Source of the DNA: Peptostreptococcus sp. MV1
GTDB taxonomy: Bacteria > Bacillota > Clostridia > Peptostreptococcales > Peptostreptococcaceae
Reading direction: 5' to 3'
Assembly (NCBI RefSeq): GCF_000758885.1
Contig: NZ_JRNB01000119.1
Span: forward strand, 51,422 to 115,421
DNA length: 64,000 nt
The notes under the pieces were generated by a model. The model searched no databases. It was given only the letters and a program-made list of their open reading frames with translations, and was not told where the DNA came from. This document shows, piece by piece, positions 8,913-16,860 of this stretch (position 1 is its first letter; each line of letters begins with the position of its first letter). A program made the translations under genes and the position numbers.

Positions 8913-9666
8913 AAATCTTACATTCTCCTACACTGAGGGTGGGAAAACTATCTTGGAGAACATATCCTTCAAGATAAAGACGGGAAGTATTACATCTATC
9001 CTAGGAGCCAACGGTTGTGGTAAGTCAACCCTATTTGACCTGATGACAAAAAACTTGAAGGTTAATTCAGGAGAGATTCTTTTAAATGGTAGAAATATAT
9101 CTACCATGTCTCAGAAGGACTTTGCTAGGAAGGTAGCAATTATTCACCAGTACAACAGGGTATCAGATGGTATAACTGTCAGGCAGTTGGTGAGTTATGG
9201 TAGAACTCCTTATCAGGTCATGATGAAGAGGCATGATGAAGAGGATGAAAGGATGATCAGCTGGGCTATAGAGGCAACCAACCTAGTGGACATACAGGAT
9301 AGGACAGTAAACTCCCTATCAGGTGGCCAGAAGCAGAGGGCTTGGATAGCCATGGCCTTGGCCCAGGGGACAAAGTTCCTATTCCTAGATGAGCCAACTA
9401 CTTACTTGGATATTAGGTATCAAATAGAGGTATTAGAGCTAATTGACAGACTGAATAAGGAACTAGGCATGACCATAGTAATGGTTTTACATGATATCAA
9501 TCAAGCTATGTACTACAGCGATAGGGTTATAGGCCTAAAGGATGGAAATATTTTGGTTCAGGGCGACCCTGAAAAGGTAATTTCTTCCTACTCAGTTGAG
9601 CAGATGTTCGGGGTCAAGTTAGAAGTAATTGAGGTTAATAATAAAAAACTGATATTAACTATTTAA
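8902..9666 (+). CDS. htsC: Heme ABC transporter ATP-binding protein
   Basis: A 254-residue ABC ATPase of the FecE/BtuD type. It has Walker A GANGCGKST, signature LSGGQKQRAWIA, Walker B FLFLDEPTTYLD, and the switch histidine in MVLHDINQA. I place the start at ATG 8902 because GGAGGTGA ends a few bases earlier; the in-frame ATG at 8887 overlaps that SD. The gene overlaps the permease by 11 bases. Together with HtsA and HtsB it energises heme import. The following 169 bases hold no clear terminator, so some transcription may continue into the NEAT-CWB2 gene. Confidence 0.9.
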   Translation: MEVKNLTFSYTEGGKTILENISFKIKTGSITSILGANGCGKSTLFDLMTKNLKVNSGEILLNGRNISTMSQKDFARKVAIIHQYNRVSDGITVRQLVSYGRTPYQVMMKRHDEEDERMISWAIEATNLVDIQDRTVNSLSGGQKQRAWIAMALAQGTKFLFLDEPTTYLDIRYQIEVLELIDRLNKELGMTIVMVLHDINQAMYYSDRVIGLKDGNILVQGDPEKVISSYSVEQMFGVKLEVIEVNNKKLILTI

Positions 9667-9835
9667 AAAAGATAATAATTATATATAGTATTTTTGCTTA
9701 TTTTATTGTATACTAGAGGTAAGTGAATATTGTATGTAATTTATTTGGGAATAAATTGAGAATAGAATGCATATGGAACTATAAAATATAAGTTTAGATT
9801 TAGATAATAATTAAAAATATATTTGGAGGTAAACT

Positions 9836-11296
9836 ATGAAAAATATGACTAAGAAATTTGCAACTGTTATGGTAGCAGCAACTGCTGTTACAGCTGTAGC
9901 ACCAACTATGGTAAACGCTGAAGAGGCTATTGAATATAAGGTTCCAATTAAGATGAAGCATGCCCACGAAGACAAGGACTCTATGGGTAATGCAGCCTTA
10001 GACCATGTTGCTAAGGTAGTTGAGAAGGATGGAAAGGCAGAAATATATATCAATATGAAGGGTCTTTCATTTATGGGTTTATTTGGTCACCTTTGGGGAA
10101 TGAATGTATACGAAGCAGGACTTGGAACAGCCAAGTCACCTGTTAGTGTAGAAAAGACTTTCAATGATAAGGACCTAGAAGGTAAGACAAGAGAGTTCCC
10201 TCAGACTCTAAAGATTGTAAGAAACAAGACAAAAGAAGACAAGGTATATATAAATGTTGAAGTTGACGCTATGGATGCTATTGCTAGTGGTGGAGCTAGT
10301 ACATATGCCAAGACTATAAAGGGTAAGGGTGCCCAGGATGCTATCTTAATGCTTGACTATTCTAAGGCAGAAAAGGTAACACCGGATCCTAAGCCTGATG
10401 AAAATAAAGACAACAAAAAGAGAGATAGAATAGCAGGTATAAGCAGGTATGCTACAGCAGCCAAGATTAGTTCAACTAACTATAACAAGGCTGATTCAGT
10501 AATCCTAGCAAATGCCTACAAGGATGCAGATGCCCTAGCAGCAGCTCCTCTAGCAGCTAGTATGTCAGCTCCTATACTATTAACTAAGGGAGATGCTATT
10601 CCAGCTGAAACTATGGCTGAAATAACTAGACTAGGTGCCAAGAAGGTATACATAGCTGGTGGAGAAGGTTCTGTAAGTGCTGCAGTAGCTGACCAGCTAA
10701 AGAAGGCAGGTATAGAAGTAGTAAGACTAAGTGGTGACAACAAGTACCAGACCGCTATTAAGATAGCGGACCTAGTAAGAGCTAGTGGCAACAAGGAAGA
10801 AGCTATACTTGTAAATGGAACTAAGACAGCAGATGCCCTATCAGTATCAGCATTTGCAACTAAGATTAAGGCTCCAGTTCTACTAACTGGTGCAGCTAGC
10901 CTAAACAAGGATGTAGACGCATCTCTTAAGGCTTGGAACTTGAAGAAGTTGACAGTTGTTGGTGGAGTGAACAGTGTATCTAAGGCTGTAGAAGACGCTG
11001 CTAAGGCTGAATCTAAGGTTAGAATCAGTGGTGATAACAAGTACGCAACTTCTGTAGCAATAGCCAAGCATGCATATGCTAATCCTAAGTCTGTAATGGT
11101 TGCTAATGGTGTTAAGACAGCAGATGCCCTAGCAGCAGGTGCAGTAACAGCTAAGACTATGAGTCCAGTTGTTCTAGTTAATGGCAAGACTGTAGCTCCA
11201 GAATTGAAGCCATACCTAGCTGGCACAGAAAAGATATCTGTAGTAGGTGGAGTAGATTCTATATCAGATGCTTTGATGAACTTACTAGGCAAGTAG
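9836..11296 (+). CDS. NEAT-domain protein with three CWB2 wall-binding repeats
   Basis: A 486-residue secreted protein. The signal peptide (about 1-28, ending VNAEE) is followed by one NEAT domain (about 33-180) with the lip motif KDSMGNAAL, a charged linker, and three cell-wall-binding type 2 repeats (about 200-485), each opening with R(I/L)(A/S)G..(R/K)Y.TA and containing GG...S/V motifs. CWB2 triplets bind wall polymers non-covalently, as in Clostridioides difficile surface proteins. Thus it should be a wall-attached heme receptor or store that feeds the locus upstream. GGAGG lies just before the ATG. The canonical Y-x3-Y heme motif is not obvious in this NEAT domain, so heme affinity is less certain than location. 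Confidence 0.88.
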   Translation: MKNMTKKFATVMVAATAVTAVAPTMVNAEEAIEYKVPIKMKHAHEDKDSMGNAALDHVAKVVEKDGKAEIYINMKGLSFMGLFGHLWGMNVYEAGLGTAKSPVSVEKTFNDKDLEGKTREFPQTLKIVRNKTKEDKVYINVEVDAMDAIASGGASTYAKTIKGKGAQDAILMLDYSKAEKVTPDPKPDENKDNKKRDRIAGISRYATAAKISSTNYNKADSVILANAYKDADALAAAPLAASMSAPILLTKGDAIPAETMAEITRLGAKKVYIAGGEGSVSAAVADQLKKAGIEVVRLSGDNKYQTAIKIADLVRASGNKEEAILVNGTKTADALSVSAFATKIKAPVLLTGAASLNKDVDASLKAWNLKKLTVVGGVNSVSKAVEDAAKAESKVRISGDNKYATSVAIAKHAYANPKSVMVANGVKTADALAAGAVTAKTMSPVVLVNGKTVAPELKPYLAGTEKISVVGGVDSISDALMNLLGK

Positions 11297-11411
11297 ACTA
11301 TAGATAAAGGAAAATTTTGATAAGGCTATTTGTTGAGCAGGTTTCATCTGAATTTGAACTGGAATTTTGTACGAATATAACAAACATATTGAATTACATT
11401 AATTAGATAAT

Positions 11412-11478
11412 ATATAACGCCAAGATGAGAATCATTTTTCTGTATGGAATAGATTTTCACTTGGCGTTATATTTTTTA
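11412..11478. terminator. Bidirectional terminator between the CWB2 gene and htpG
   Basis: ATATAACGCCAAG (11412-11424) is the exact reverse complement of 11460-11472, and the pairing continues inward with one bulge. A T-run follows on the plus strand. It separates two convergent genes. Confidence 0.85.
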
Positions 11479-11522
11479 TTACAAGTACCTACAAAAAGGA
11501 AAGATTATTATTTTTGGCGATA

Positions 11523-13505
11523 TTACTTTTCTATTATCATAGCCATCAGCTTGTTTGTCCTATCGACATATTCATTTAGCTGGTCTGGCTTTAATTCCTT
11601 GTTGGCCAACATAGCTAGGTCAGCTACCTGCTGGCACATAAGACCCACAAGGTCCTTCTTATCAGGGTCCTCTGACAATTGGACGAGTCTGTGTATAATA
11701 GGTGAAGTTCTGTTTAGGAGTAGGCTTTGTTCTTCTTCAAAGCTGACTCCTCCTAGTCCCATGGCTTCAAATTGGTCCTTCATATGAGCCATACGGATAC
11801 TCTGTTCATCGACCACTACCATGGCAGATAGGTTGGAATCCTTGAAGCTTTCAACCTTGTAAGAGGCTAGTTTTTCACCCAATACATCCTTAAATAGGTT
11901 GGATATTTTTTCGTCATTTTCCTTGTCCTTGTCATGAGTATCGGAGTCTAGAACCTTGGATATATCTGAGTCGATTCTAGCAAATTTAAGTATTTCTTTT
12001 TGGTTCTCTGGATTCTTGTCCATATTTTCTACATATTCTATCAGTCCCATAAATGGTGTATCTAGGCTATTGTCAAGTATAAGGGCATCTAGGCCGTTGT
12101 CCTTGAACTGCTTGATATACTGGGCTTGCTGGTTCTCGTCAGTAACGTAGTAGACAACCTTGTCTTCCTGGTCCTTCCTAGCTGTTAGGTATTCATCTAG
12201 GCTAATATGCTTGTCGTAAATAGTCTTGTAGAGGATTACATCCTTTATCCTATCATAGAACTTATCATCCTTTAGGCAACCAAATTTTATAAATACCTGT
12301 ATATCGTCCCAGAATTTTTCGTAGTTGTCCCTTTCAGTCTTGTGAAGGGATTTTAACTTGTCGGCAACCTTCTTGACAATATGCTTTGAAATTTTACTTA
12401 CGTCCCTATCATTTTGTAGGAAGCTCCTTGAAACGTTTAGAGGTAGATCAGGACAGTCGATTACTCCCTTTAATAGAAGGAGGAATTCTGGTATCACTTC
12501 CTTGATATTATCTGCAACAAAGACCTGGTTGTTGTATAGCTTTACCTGTCCTTCAACTAGTTCAAATTCATTTTTTAGTTTAGGGAAGTAGAGGATTCCC
12601 TTTAGGTTGAATGGGAAGTCTACATTTAGGTGGATCCAGAAAAGTGGCTCATCATGTGTGTGGAATACTTCCTTGTAAAAGGCCTTGTAATCATCTTCTG
12701 TACAGTCCTTTGGAGTCTTCATCCACAATGGATGGATATTGTTTATAGGTTTTGCTTCTTCTGGAAGGTCTACTTCTATAGGCTCTGGAGTCTGGCCATT
12801 TTTTACAGCTTCATCGTATTTTGCCTGTGATTCCTGGGCTTTTTTAGCTCTTTCCTCTTCTTGTCTCTTTTCCTCACCTGCATCTTCTAGGTATATTTCA
12901 GTTGGTAGGAAATAGCAGTACTTGTTCAGGATTTCTCTGATCTTGTAGGCATATAGGAACTCATCGTTTTCTTCTGGTATAGTAAGGATTATACTAGTAC
13001 CGTGTTCCTTTCTGTCTCCTTGGCCTATTTCAAATTCCATACCATCCTCTGATATCCAACTGACTGGCTGGGCACCATCTTTATAGGATAGGGTGCTTAT
13101 TTCAACCTTGCTAGATACCATAAAGGCAGAGTAAAATCCAAGTCCAAAGTGGCCGATGATATCGTTTGATTCATCCATGCGGTCCTTATACTTGTTGACG
13201 AATTCTTCGGCACCAGAAAAGGCAACCTGATTTATATATTTTTTGACTTCTTCAAGGTCCATACCGATACCATTGTCAGTGAATGTTAGGGTCCTATTTT
13301 CCCTGTCAATCCTAACGATAACCTTGTAGTCATCTCTTAGCTCGGCCTCACCCATGCCTGCTAGTCTTTTATGTTTGGCTATGGCATCACAACCATTACT
13401 CACTAATTCTCTTACAAATATATCCTTGTCAGAGTACAACCATTTCTTGATTATTGGAAAGATATTCTCTGAGTGGATAGATACTTTACCCTTTTCAGTA
13501 GTCAT
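11523..13505 (-). CDS. htpG: Molecular chaperone HtpG (Hsp90)
   Basis: A 660-residue bacterial Hsp90. The N-terminal GHKL ATPase domain shows RELVSNGCDA, DNGIGM and GHFGLGFYSAFMV. It carries a longer than usual charged insertion at about residues 205-260 (Glu/Lys/Arg-rich, with a Pro/Glu segment) before the middle domain, and the C-terminal dimerisation domain is present. The SD AGGAGG precedes the ATG on the minus strand. It is monocistronic, bounded downstream by a shared hairpin terminator and upstream by a consensus promoter overlapped by a CIRCE operator. Control by HrcA is therefore strongly suggested. Confidence 0.95.
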   Translation of the reverse strand: MTTEKGKVSIHSENIFPIIKKWLYSDKDIFVRELVSNGCDAIAKHKRLAGMGEAELRDDYKVIVRIDRENRTLTFTDNGIGMDLEEVKKYINQVAFSGAEEFVNKYKDRMDESNDIIGHFGLGFYSAFMVSSKVEISTLSYKDGAQPVSWISEDGMEFEIGQGDRKEHGTSIILTIPEENDEFLYAYKIREILNKYCYFLPTEIYLEDAGEEKRQEEERAKKAQESQAKYDEAVKNGQTPEPIEVDLPEEAKPINNIHPLWMKTPKDCTEDDYKAFYKEVFHTHDEPLFWIHLNVDFPFNLKGILYFPKLKNEFELVEGQVKLYNNQVFVADNIKEVIPEFLLLLKGVIDCPDLPLNVSRSFLQNDRDVSKISKHIVKKVADKLKSLHKTERDNYEKFWDDIQVFIKFGCLKDDKFYDRIKDVILYKTIYDKHISLDEYLTARKDQEDKVVYYVTDENQQAQYIKQFKDNGLDALILDNSLDTPFMGLIEYVENMDKNPENQKEILKFARIDSDISKVLDSDTHDKDKENDEKISNLFKDVLGEKLASYKVESFKDSNLSAMVVVDEQSIRMAHMKDQFEAMGLGGVSFEEEQSLLLNRTSPIIHRLVQLSEDPDKKDLVGLMCQQVADLAMLANKELKPDQLNEYVDRTNKLMAMIIEK

Positions 13506-13544
13506 ATTGATACCTCCTGTACTGTTTGATATTTTTATAGATTA

Positions 13545-13573
13545 ATTCTACCACTTTCTGTTATCACTGTCAA
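13545..13573 (-). promoter_or_regulatory. Sigma-A promoter of htpG
   Basis: On the minus strand, TTGACA (13568-13573) and TAGAAT (13545-13550) are separated by exactly 17 bases, 39 bases ahead of the start codon. The -35 lies inside the CIRCE element. Confidence 0.85.
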
Positions 13574-13587
13574 ATGTTGAGTGCTAA
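13561..13587 (-). promoter_or_regulatory. CIRCE operator (HrcA binding site)
   Basis: Read on the minus strand, the site is TTAGCACTC, a 9-base spacer, then CAGTGATAA. The consensus is TTAGCACTC-N9-GAGTGCTAA. One half-site is perfect, the other matches 7 of 9, and the spacer length is exact. It overlaps the -35 of htpG, the expected position for repression. Confidence 0.85.
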
Positions 13588-13690
13588 ATATAGATATTAT
13601 GATTTATCAAAAAGCAAATATGTCATTTTTGCTTCCGTTATTTATTATCACTACCTATTAAACATTAATCCACCCTTATGCTATCACCTA

Positions 13691-13699
13691 TGCTATAAT
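13691..13699 (+). promoter_or_regulatory. Extended -10 promoter for fchA-folD
   Basis: TGCTATAAT is an ideal extended -10, about 20 bases upstream of the fchA SD. No good -35 is visible. Confidence 0.5.
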
Positions 13700-13730
13700 A
13701 TATGAAGAGAAAAATATTATGGAGGGTTCG

Positions 13731-14366
13731 ATGGATAGGAAATATTTTGAATTTAGTTTAGAGGAATTTGCCCAGGACTTGGGATCTAAAAAGTCCATGC
13801 CAGGAGGGGGTAGCGTGGCTGCCTATGCCTTAAATCTGGCCAATGGTTTGGCTTCAATGGTGGCCAATTTCACAGACGGCAAGAAAAAGTATGCTGCATA
13901 CCAGGCTGATATAAAAGAAATCTTGGCCAGGTGTCAGGACTACCATAGGGAGTCTATGGATATGGTAGATAGGGATGCTGAGGCCTTTTTACCCTTGGCT
14001 GAGGCCTACAAGCTGCCTAGCGATACTGAACAAGAAAAGAAATACAAGCATCAAGAGATGCAGGCCTGCCTAAGGGGGGCAGCTAGTGTGCCAATGGACC
14101 TATTACGCCTATCAAGCAAGGTTCTAGACCTACATGAGGACTTGCTAGAAAAGGGGTCTGTAATGCTCCTAAGTGATGTCGGTGTGGGTGTGGCAATACT
14201 GAGGTCGGCGGCCTTGAGTGCTAGGTTAAATGTGATGATCAATATTAAGGACATAGATGACCAGGCCTATGTGGAGCTTATTAGTCAGGAGATGGAAGAC
14301 CTAGTGGCTGATATAGTTAAGAGGTCTGACTATATATATGAAGAAGTTTTCAGGAGGTTTAAATAA
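13731..14366 (+). CDS. fchA: Methenyltetrahydrofolate cyclohydrolase (FTCD-C family)
   Basis: A 211-residue protein of the formimidoyltetrahydrofolate cyclodeaminase C-terminal family, named FchA in acetogens and purine fermenters. It interconverts 5,10-methenyl-THF and 10-formyl-THF. The family opening PGGGSVAAYALNLANGLASMVANFT is clear, and the fold is all-helical. The start is ATG 13731; GGAGGG at 13721 rules out the ATG at 13719. It is followed without a gap by folD (TAA then ATG), so the two one-carbon enzymes are co-translated. Since the neighbouring FolD lacks the cyclohydrolase lysine, FchA is likely the real cyclohydrolase. A cyclodeaminase role is possible but no formiminotransferase partner is present. 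Confidence 0.85.
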   Translation: MDRKYFEFSLEEFAQDLGSKKSMPGGGSVAAYALNLANGLASMVANFTDGKKKYAAYQADIKEILARCQDYHRESMDMVDRDAEAFLPLAEAYKLPSDTEQEKKYKHQEMQACLRGAASVPMDLLRLSSKVLDLHEDLLEKGSVMLLSDVGVGVAILRSAALSARLNVMINIKDIDDQAYVELISQEMEDLVADIVKRSDYIYEEVFRRFK

Positions 14367-15224
14367 ATGGAAGAAAAGTTACTAAGGGGTAAGCCAGTGG
14401 CAGACGCCCTGACGGATGATATTATAGACAAGGTAAGCAAGTTAAATGACAATGGTATATTCCCAAAATTAGCCATGCTAAAGGTTGGTAACAGGGCAGA
14501 TGATGCATCTTACCAGAGGGGGGCGACAAATAGGTGTGCCAAGTGTGGAATAGAAACTATGGTGGTTGAGTTGGATGAGGACTGTAGTCAAGAAGCCTAT
14601 CTAGAGGCCCTAGAATCACTGAACAAGGATGATTCGGTTCATGGTATTTTGTGTTTTAGGCCGCTACCAGACCAGATAGATGAGGAAATTGTCAAGTACT
14701 ATATAGATGATAGGAAGGATGTAGACTGTTTCTCTCCACTTAGTCTAGCCAAGATTATGTCAGGGGACAAGAGGGGGTTTGCTCCTTGTACTCCTATGGG
14801 TGTAATAGAAATTTTGAAGTACTATGATATAGATTTAAGGGGCAAGAATGTAACTGTTTTGGGTAGGTCTATGGTGGTTGGCAAGCCCCTGTCCATGCTT
14901 CTCTTGAATAGGGATTCAACTGTTACGATTTGCCATTCTAAGTCCAAGGACCTTGAAAATATAGTTAAGGGGTCTGATATCCTAGTTTCATGCATGGGTA
15001 GGGCTAGGGCAGTTGACCAGTCATATATAAAGGAAGGGGCAGTCGTGATCGATGTTGGCATCAACTTTGATCAGGGTGGCAATATGTGTGGTGATGTAGA
15101 TACAGATGATGTACTAGACAGGGTAGCCCACATTACTCCAGTTCCAGGAGGTGTAGGTTCTGTTACTAGCTCTGTACTGGCTAGACATACCTTGAGGGCC
15201 TGCATCCAAATACACGATCTGTAA
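14367..15224 (+). CDS. folD: Methylenetetrahydrofolate dehydrogenase FolD, cyclohydrolase lysine lost
   Basis: A 285-residue FolD homologue: N-terminal catalytic domain, then a Rossmann NAD(P) domain with GRSMVVGKPLSMLLLN and the closing PVPGGVGSVTSSVL. In the bifunctional family the catalytic Lys of the Y-x3-K motif (Lys56 in E. coli) is needed for cyclohydrolase activity. Here the aligned position, four residues after Tyr49, is Ala53 (YQRGATN), with the flanking VG and G residues in register. The usual Tyr is kept. I infer a dehydrogenase that leaves the second step to FchA, encoded immediately upstream. The last segment is intact and the length is normal. Confidence 0.88.
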   Translation: MEEKLLRGKPVADALTDDIIDKVSKLNDNGIFPKLAMLKVGNRADDASYQRGATNRCAKCGIETMVVELDEDCSQEAYLEALESLNKDDSVHGILCFRPLPDQIDEEIVKYYIDDRKDVDCFSPLSLAKIMSGDKRGFAPCTPMGVIEILKYYDIDLRGKNVTVLGRSMVVGKPLSMLLLNRDSTVTICHSKSKDLENIVKGSDILVSCMGRARAVDQSYIKEGAVVIDVGINFDQGGNMCGDVDTDDVLDRVAHITPVPGGVGSVTSSVLARHTLRACIQIHDL

Positions 15225-15248
15225 ATTGGACTTTGAGGGGGTTTTTTA

Positions 15249-16835
15249 GTGTTTTCTAAGTTTATAGGGTACAATGATGAAAATGTGCCTACAATAATAA
15301 GGAGTACAAATGGTTTAAAGTACAAGATGATAGTTCATTCACTTTTTATAGGACTCTTGACTGGTTGCACAATAGTGGCCTACAGGATCCTTGGTGAAAG
15401 ACTCTTGGGTCTATTTGGCAGACTATATATAATCTCCAAGACTAATAAGGGAGTGGCTATTGGTGTTTTTTTGGCACTACTAGTGATGGCTATGCTTGTC
15501 AGTTTATTTCTTAGGAAGGAGCCTAATATATCTGGCTCCGGTATACCCCAGGTAGAGGGCGTTATGACTAGAAGGATGAAAACCAACTGGTGGACTGTCC
15601 TAGTATATAAGTTTTTTGGTGGAATCTTGTGTCTGGCGGCAGGTTTGTCCGTTGGTAGGGAAGGGCCGTCTATCCAGATGGGGGCTGCCATAGGTGAAGG
15701 TGTATCCAGAAAGACCAATAAGCTAGACTATGAGCATAAATACCTTATGACCAGTGGGGCATCTGCTGGCTTGGCTGCTGCCTTTAATGCACCCCTAGCA
15801 GGTGTTATGTTTGCACTTGAAGAGGTCCACAAAAACTTTTCACCAGTTGTATTAGTATCCGCCATGGTATCTGCTGTTACGGCAGATATGGTGACCAAGT
15901 CTTTCTTGGGTATTAACCCATCCTTGAGGTTTGATGCCTTGAGCATTATGCCTATAAAGTACTATTGGTCACTAGTGATGTTGGGGATATTGATAGGACT
16001 GTCTAGCTATATCTTCAATCACGGCGTAGTTAAGTCAAAGTCAATTTATAGGTCTATGCCTGTAAAGCAGGAGCTTAAAATTTTAATACCATTTATTTTT
16101 GCAGGATTTATTGGTATGGCTTTTCCTAGCCTATTAGGCGGGGGCCATGAACTGATAGTAAATATAAACTATTTTCACCTAGGGCTAGCAGTTTTGATAT
16201 TGTACTTAGTTATAAAGTATTTATTCACATTTGCATCTTTCGGTTCGGGTGTACCGGGTGGTATATTCTTCCCACTGTTGGCCATAGGTGCACTTATGGG
16301 TAATATTTTTGGAACGGTATGCGTGACTTATTTGGGGATTCCCCACCAGTTCCTAGTTAATTTTGCAGTCTTGGCTATGGCTGGCCACTTTGCTGCAACT
16401 GTCAAGGCTCCAATAACGGGCATAATCCTAATATTTGAGATGACGGGTTCATTTGAGCATTTACTACCCCTGTCTGTAGTAGTATTTATTGCGGTGGTGA
16501 TATCAGACCTATTGGGGGTAGAGCCTGTGTACGATATGTTGCTAGAGGATATTTTAAAGCACAAGAAGGATTCTGACTACCATACTGAGGACAAGAGCAA
16601 GACCCTTATGGAGTTTTCAGTCCATATAGGTAGTCAGGTTGAGGGCAAGTTTATATCAGAAATCGACTGGCCCGAAAAGTGTTTAGTAGTAGCCATATAT
16701 AGGGGGGCAGAGGAGATTTTACCGAGGGGGAATACCCTAATAGTTGGAGGAGATATGTTGGTTGTTATGGTCAACAAGGATGAATCAGCCCAGATGTTGG
16801 ATTGGTTGACCCAGATGACCAGTCAGATAGGCTGA
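15249..16835 (+). CDS. ClC-family chloride/proton exchanger with TrkA-C domain
   Basis: A 528-residue membrane protein with the three ClC selectivity motifs: GSGIPQVEG, GREGPSIQMG (gating Glu) and GSGVPGGIFFPLL. The internal proton-pathway Glu is also present (FALEEVHK), which points to an H+/Cl- or H+/F- exchanger and not a channel. Residues from about 445 onward form a cytoplasmic RCK_C/TrkA-C regulatory domain. Translation starts at GTG 15249, 7 bases after GAGGGGG. It follows folD closely but seems functionally unrelated. The helicase gene begins 25 bases downstream. Confidence 0.87.
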   Translation: MFSKFIGYNDENVPTIIRSTNGLKYKMIVHSLFIGLLTGCTIVAYRILGERLLGLFGRLYIISKTNKGVAIGVFLALLVMAMLVSLFLRKEPNISGSGIPQVEGVMTRRMKTNWWTVLVYKFFGGILCLAAGLSVGREGPSIQMGAAIGEGVSRKTNKLDYEHKYLMTSGASAGLAAAFNAPLAGVMFALEEVHKNFSPVVLVSAMVSAVTADMVTKSFLGINPSLRFDALSIMPIKYYWSLVMLGILIGLSSYIFNHGVVKSKSIYRSMPVKQELKILIPFIFAGFIGMAFPSLLGGGHELIVNINYFHLGLAVLILYLVIKYLFTFASFGSGVPGGIFFPLLAIGALMGNIFGTVCVTYLGIPHQFLVNFAVLAMAGHFAATVKAPITGIILIFEMTGSFEHLLPLSVVVFIAVVISDLLGVEPVYDMLLEDILKHKKDSDYHTEDKSKTLMEFSVHIGSQVEGKFISEIDWPEKCLVVAIYRGAEEILPRGNTLIVGGDMLVVMVNKDESAQMLDWLTQMTSQIG

Positions 16836-16860
16836 GTTTTTTTAGGAAGGAGGTTCAGGC

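Noticed and set aside
10516..11292. 258-codon open frame on the minus strand across the CWB2 repeats
   Set aside because: Shadow of the repetitive, Ala-rich CWB2 coding sequence; no SD, low-complexity product, and the plus-strand gene is fully explained.
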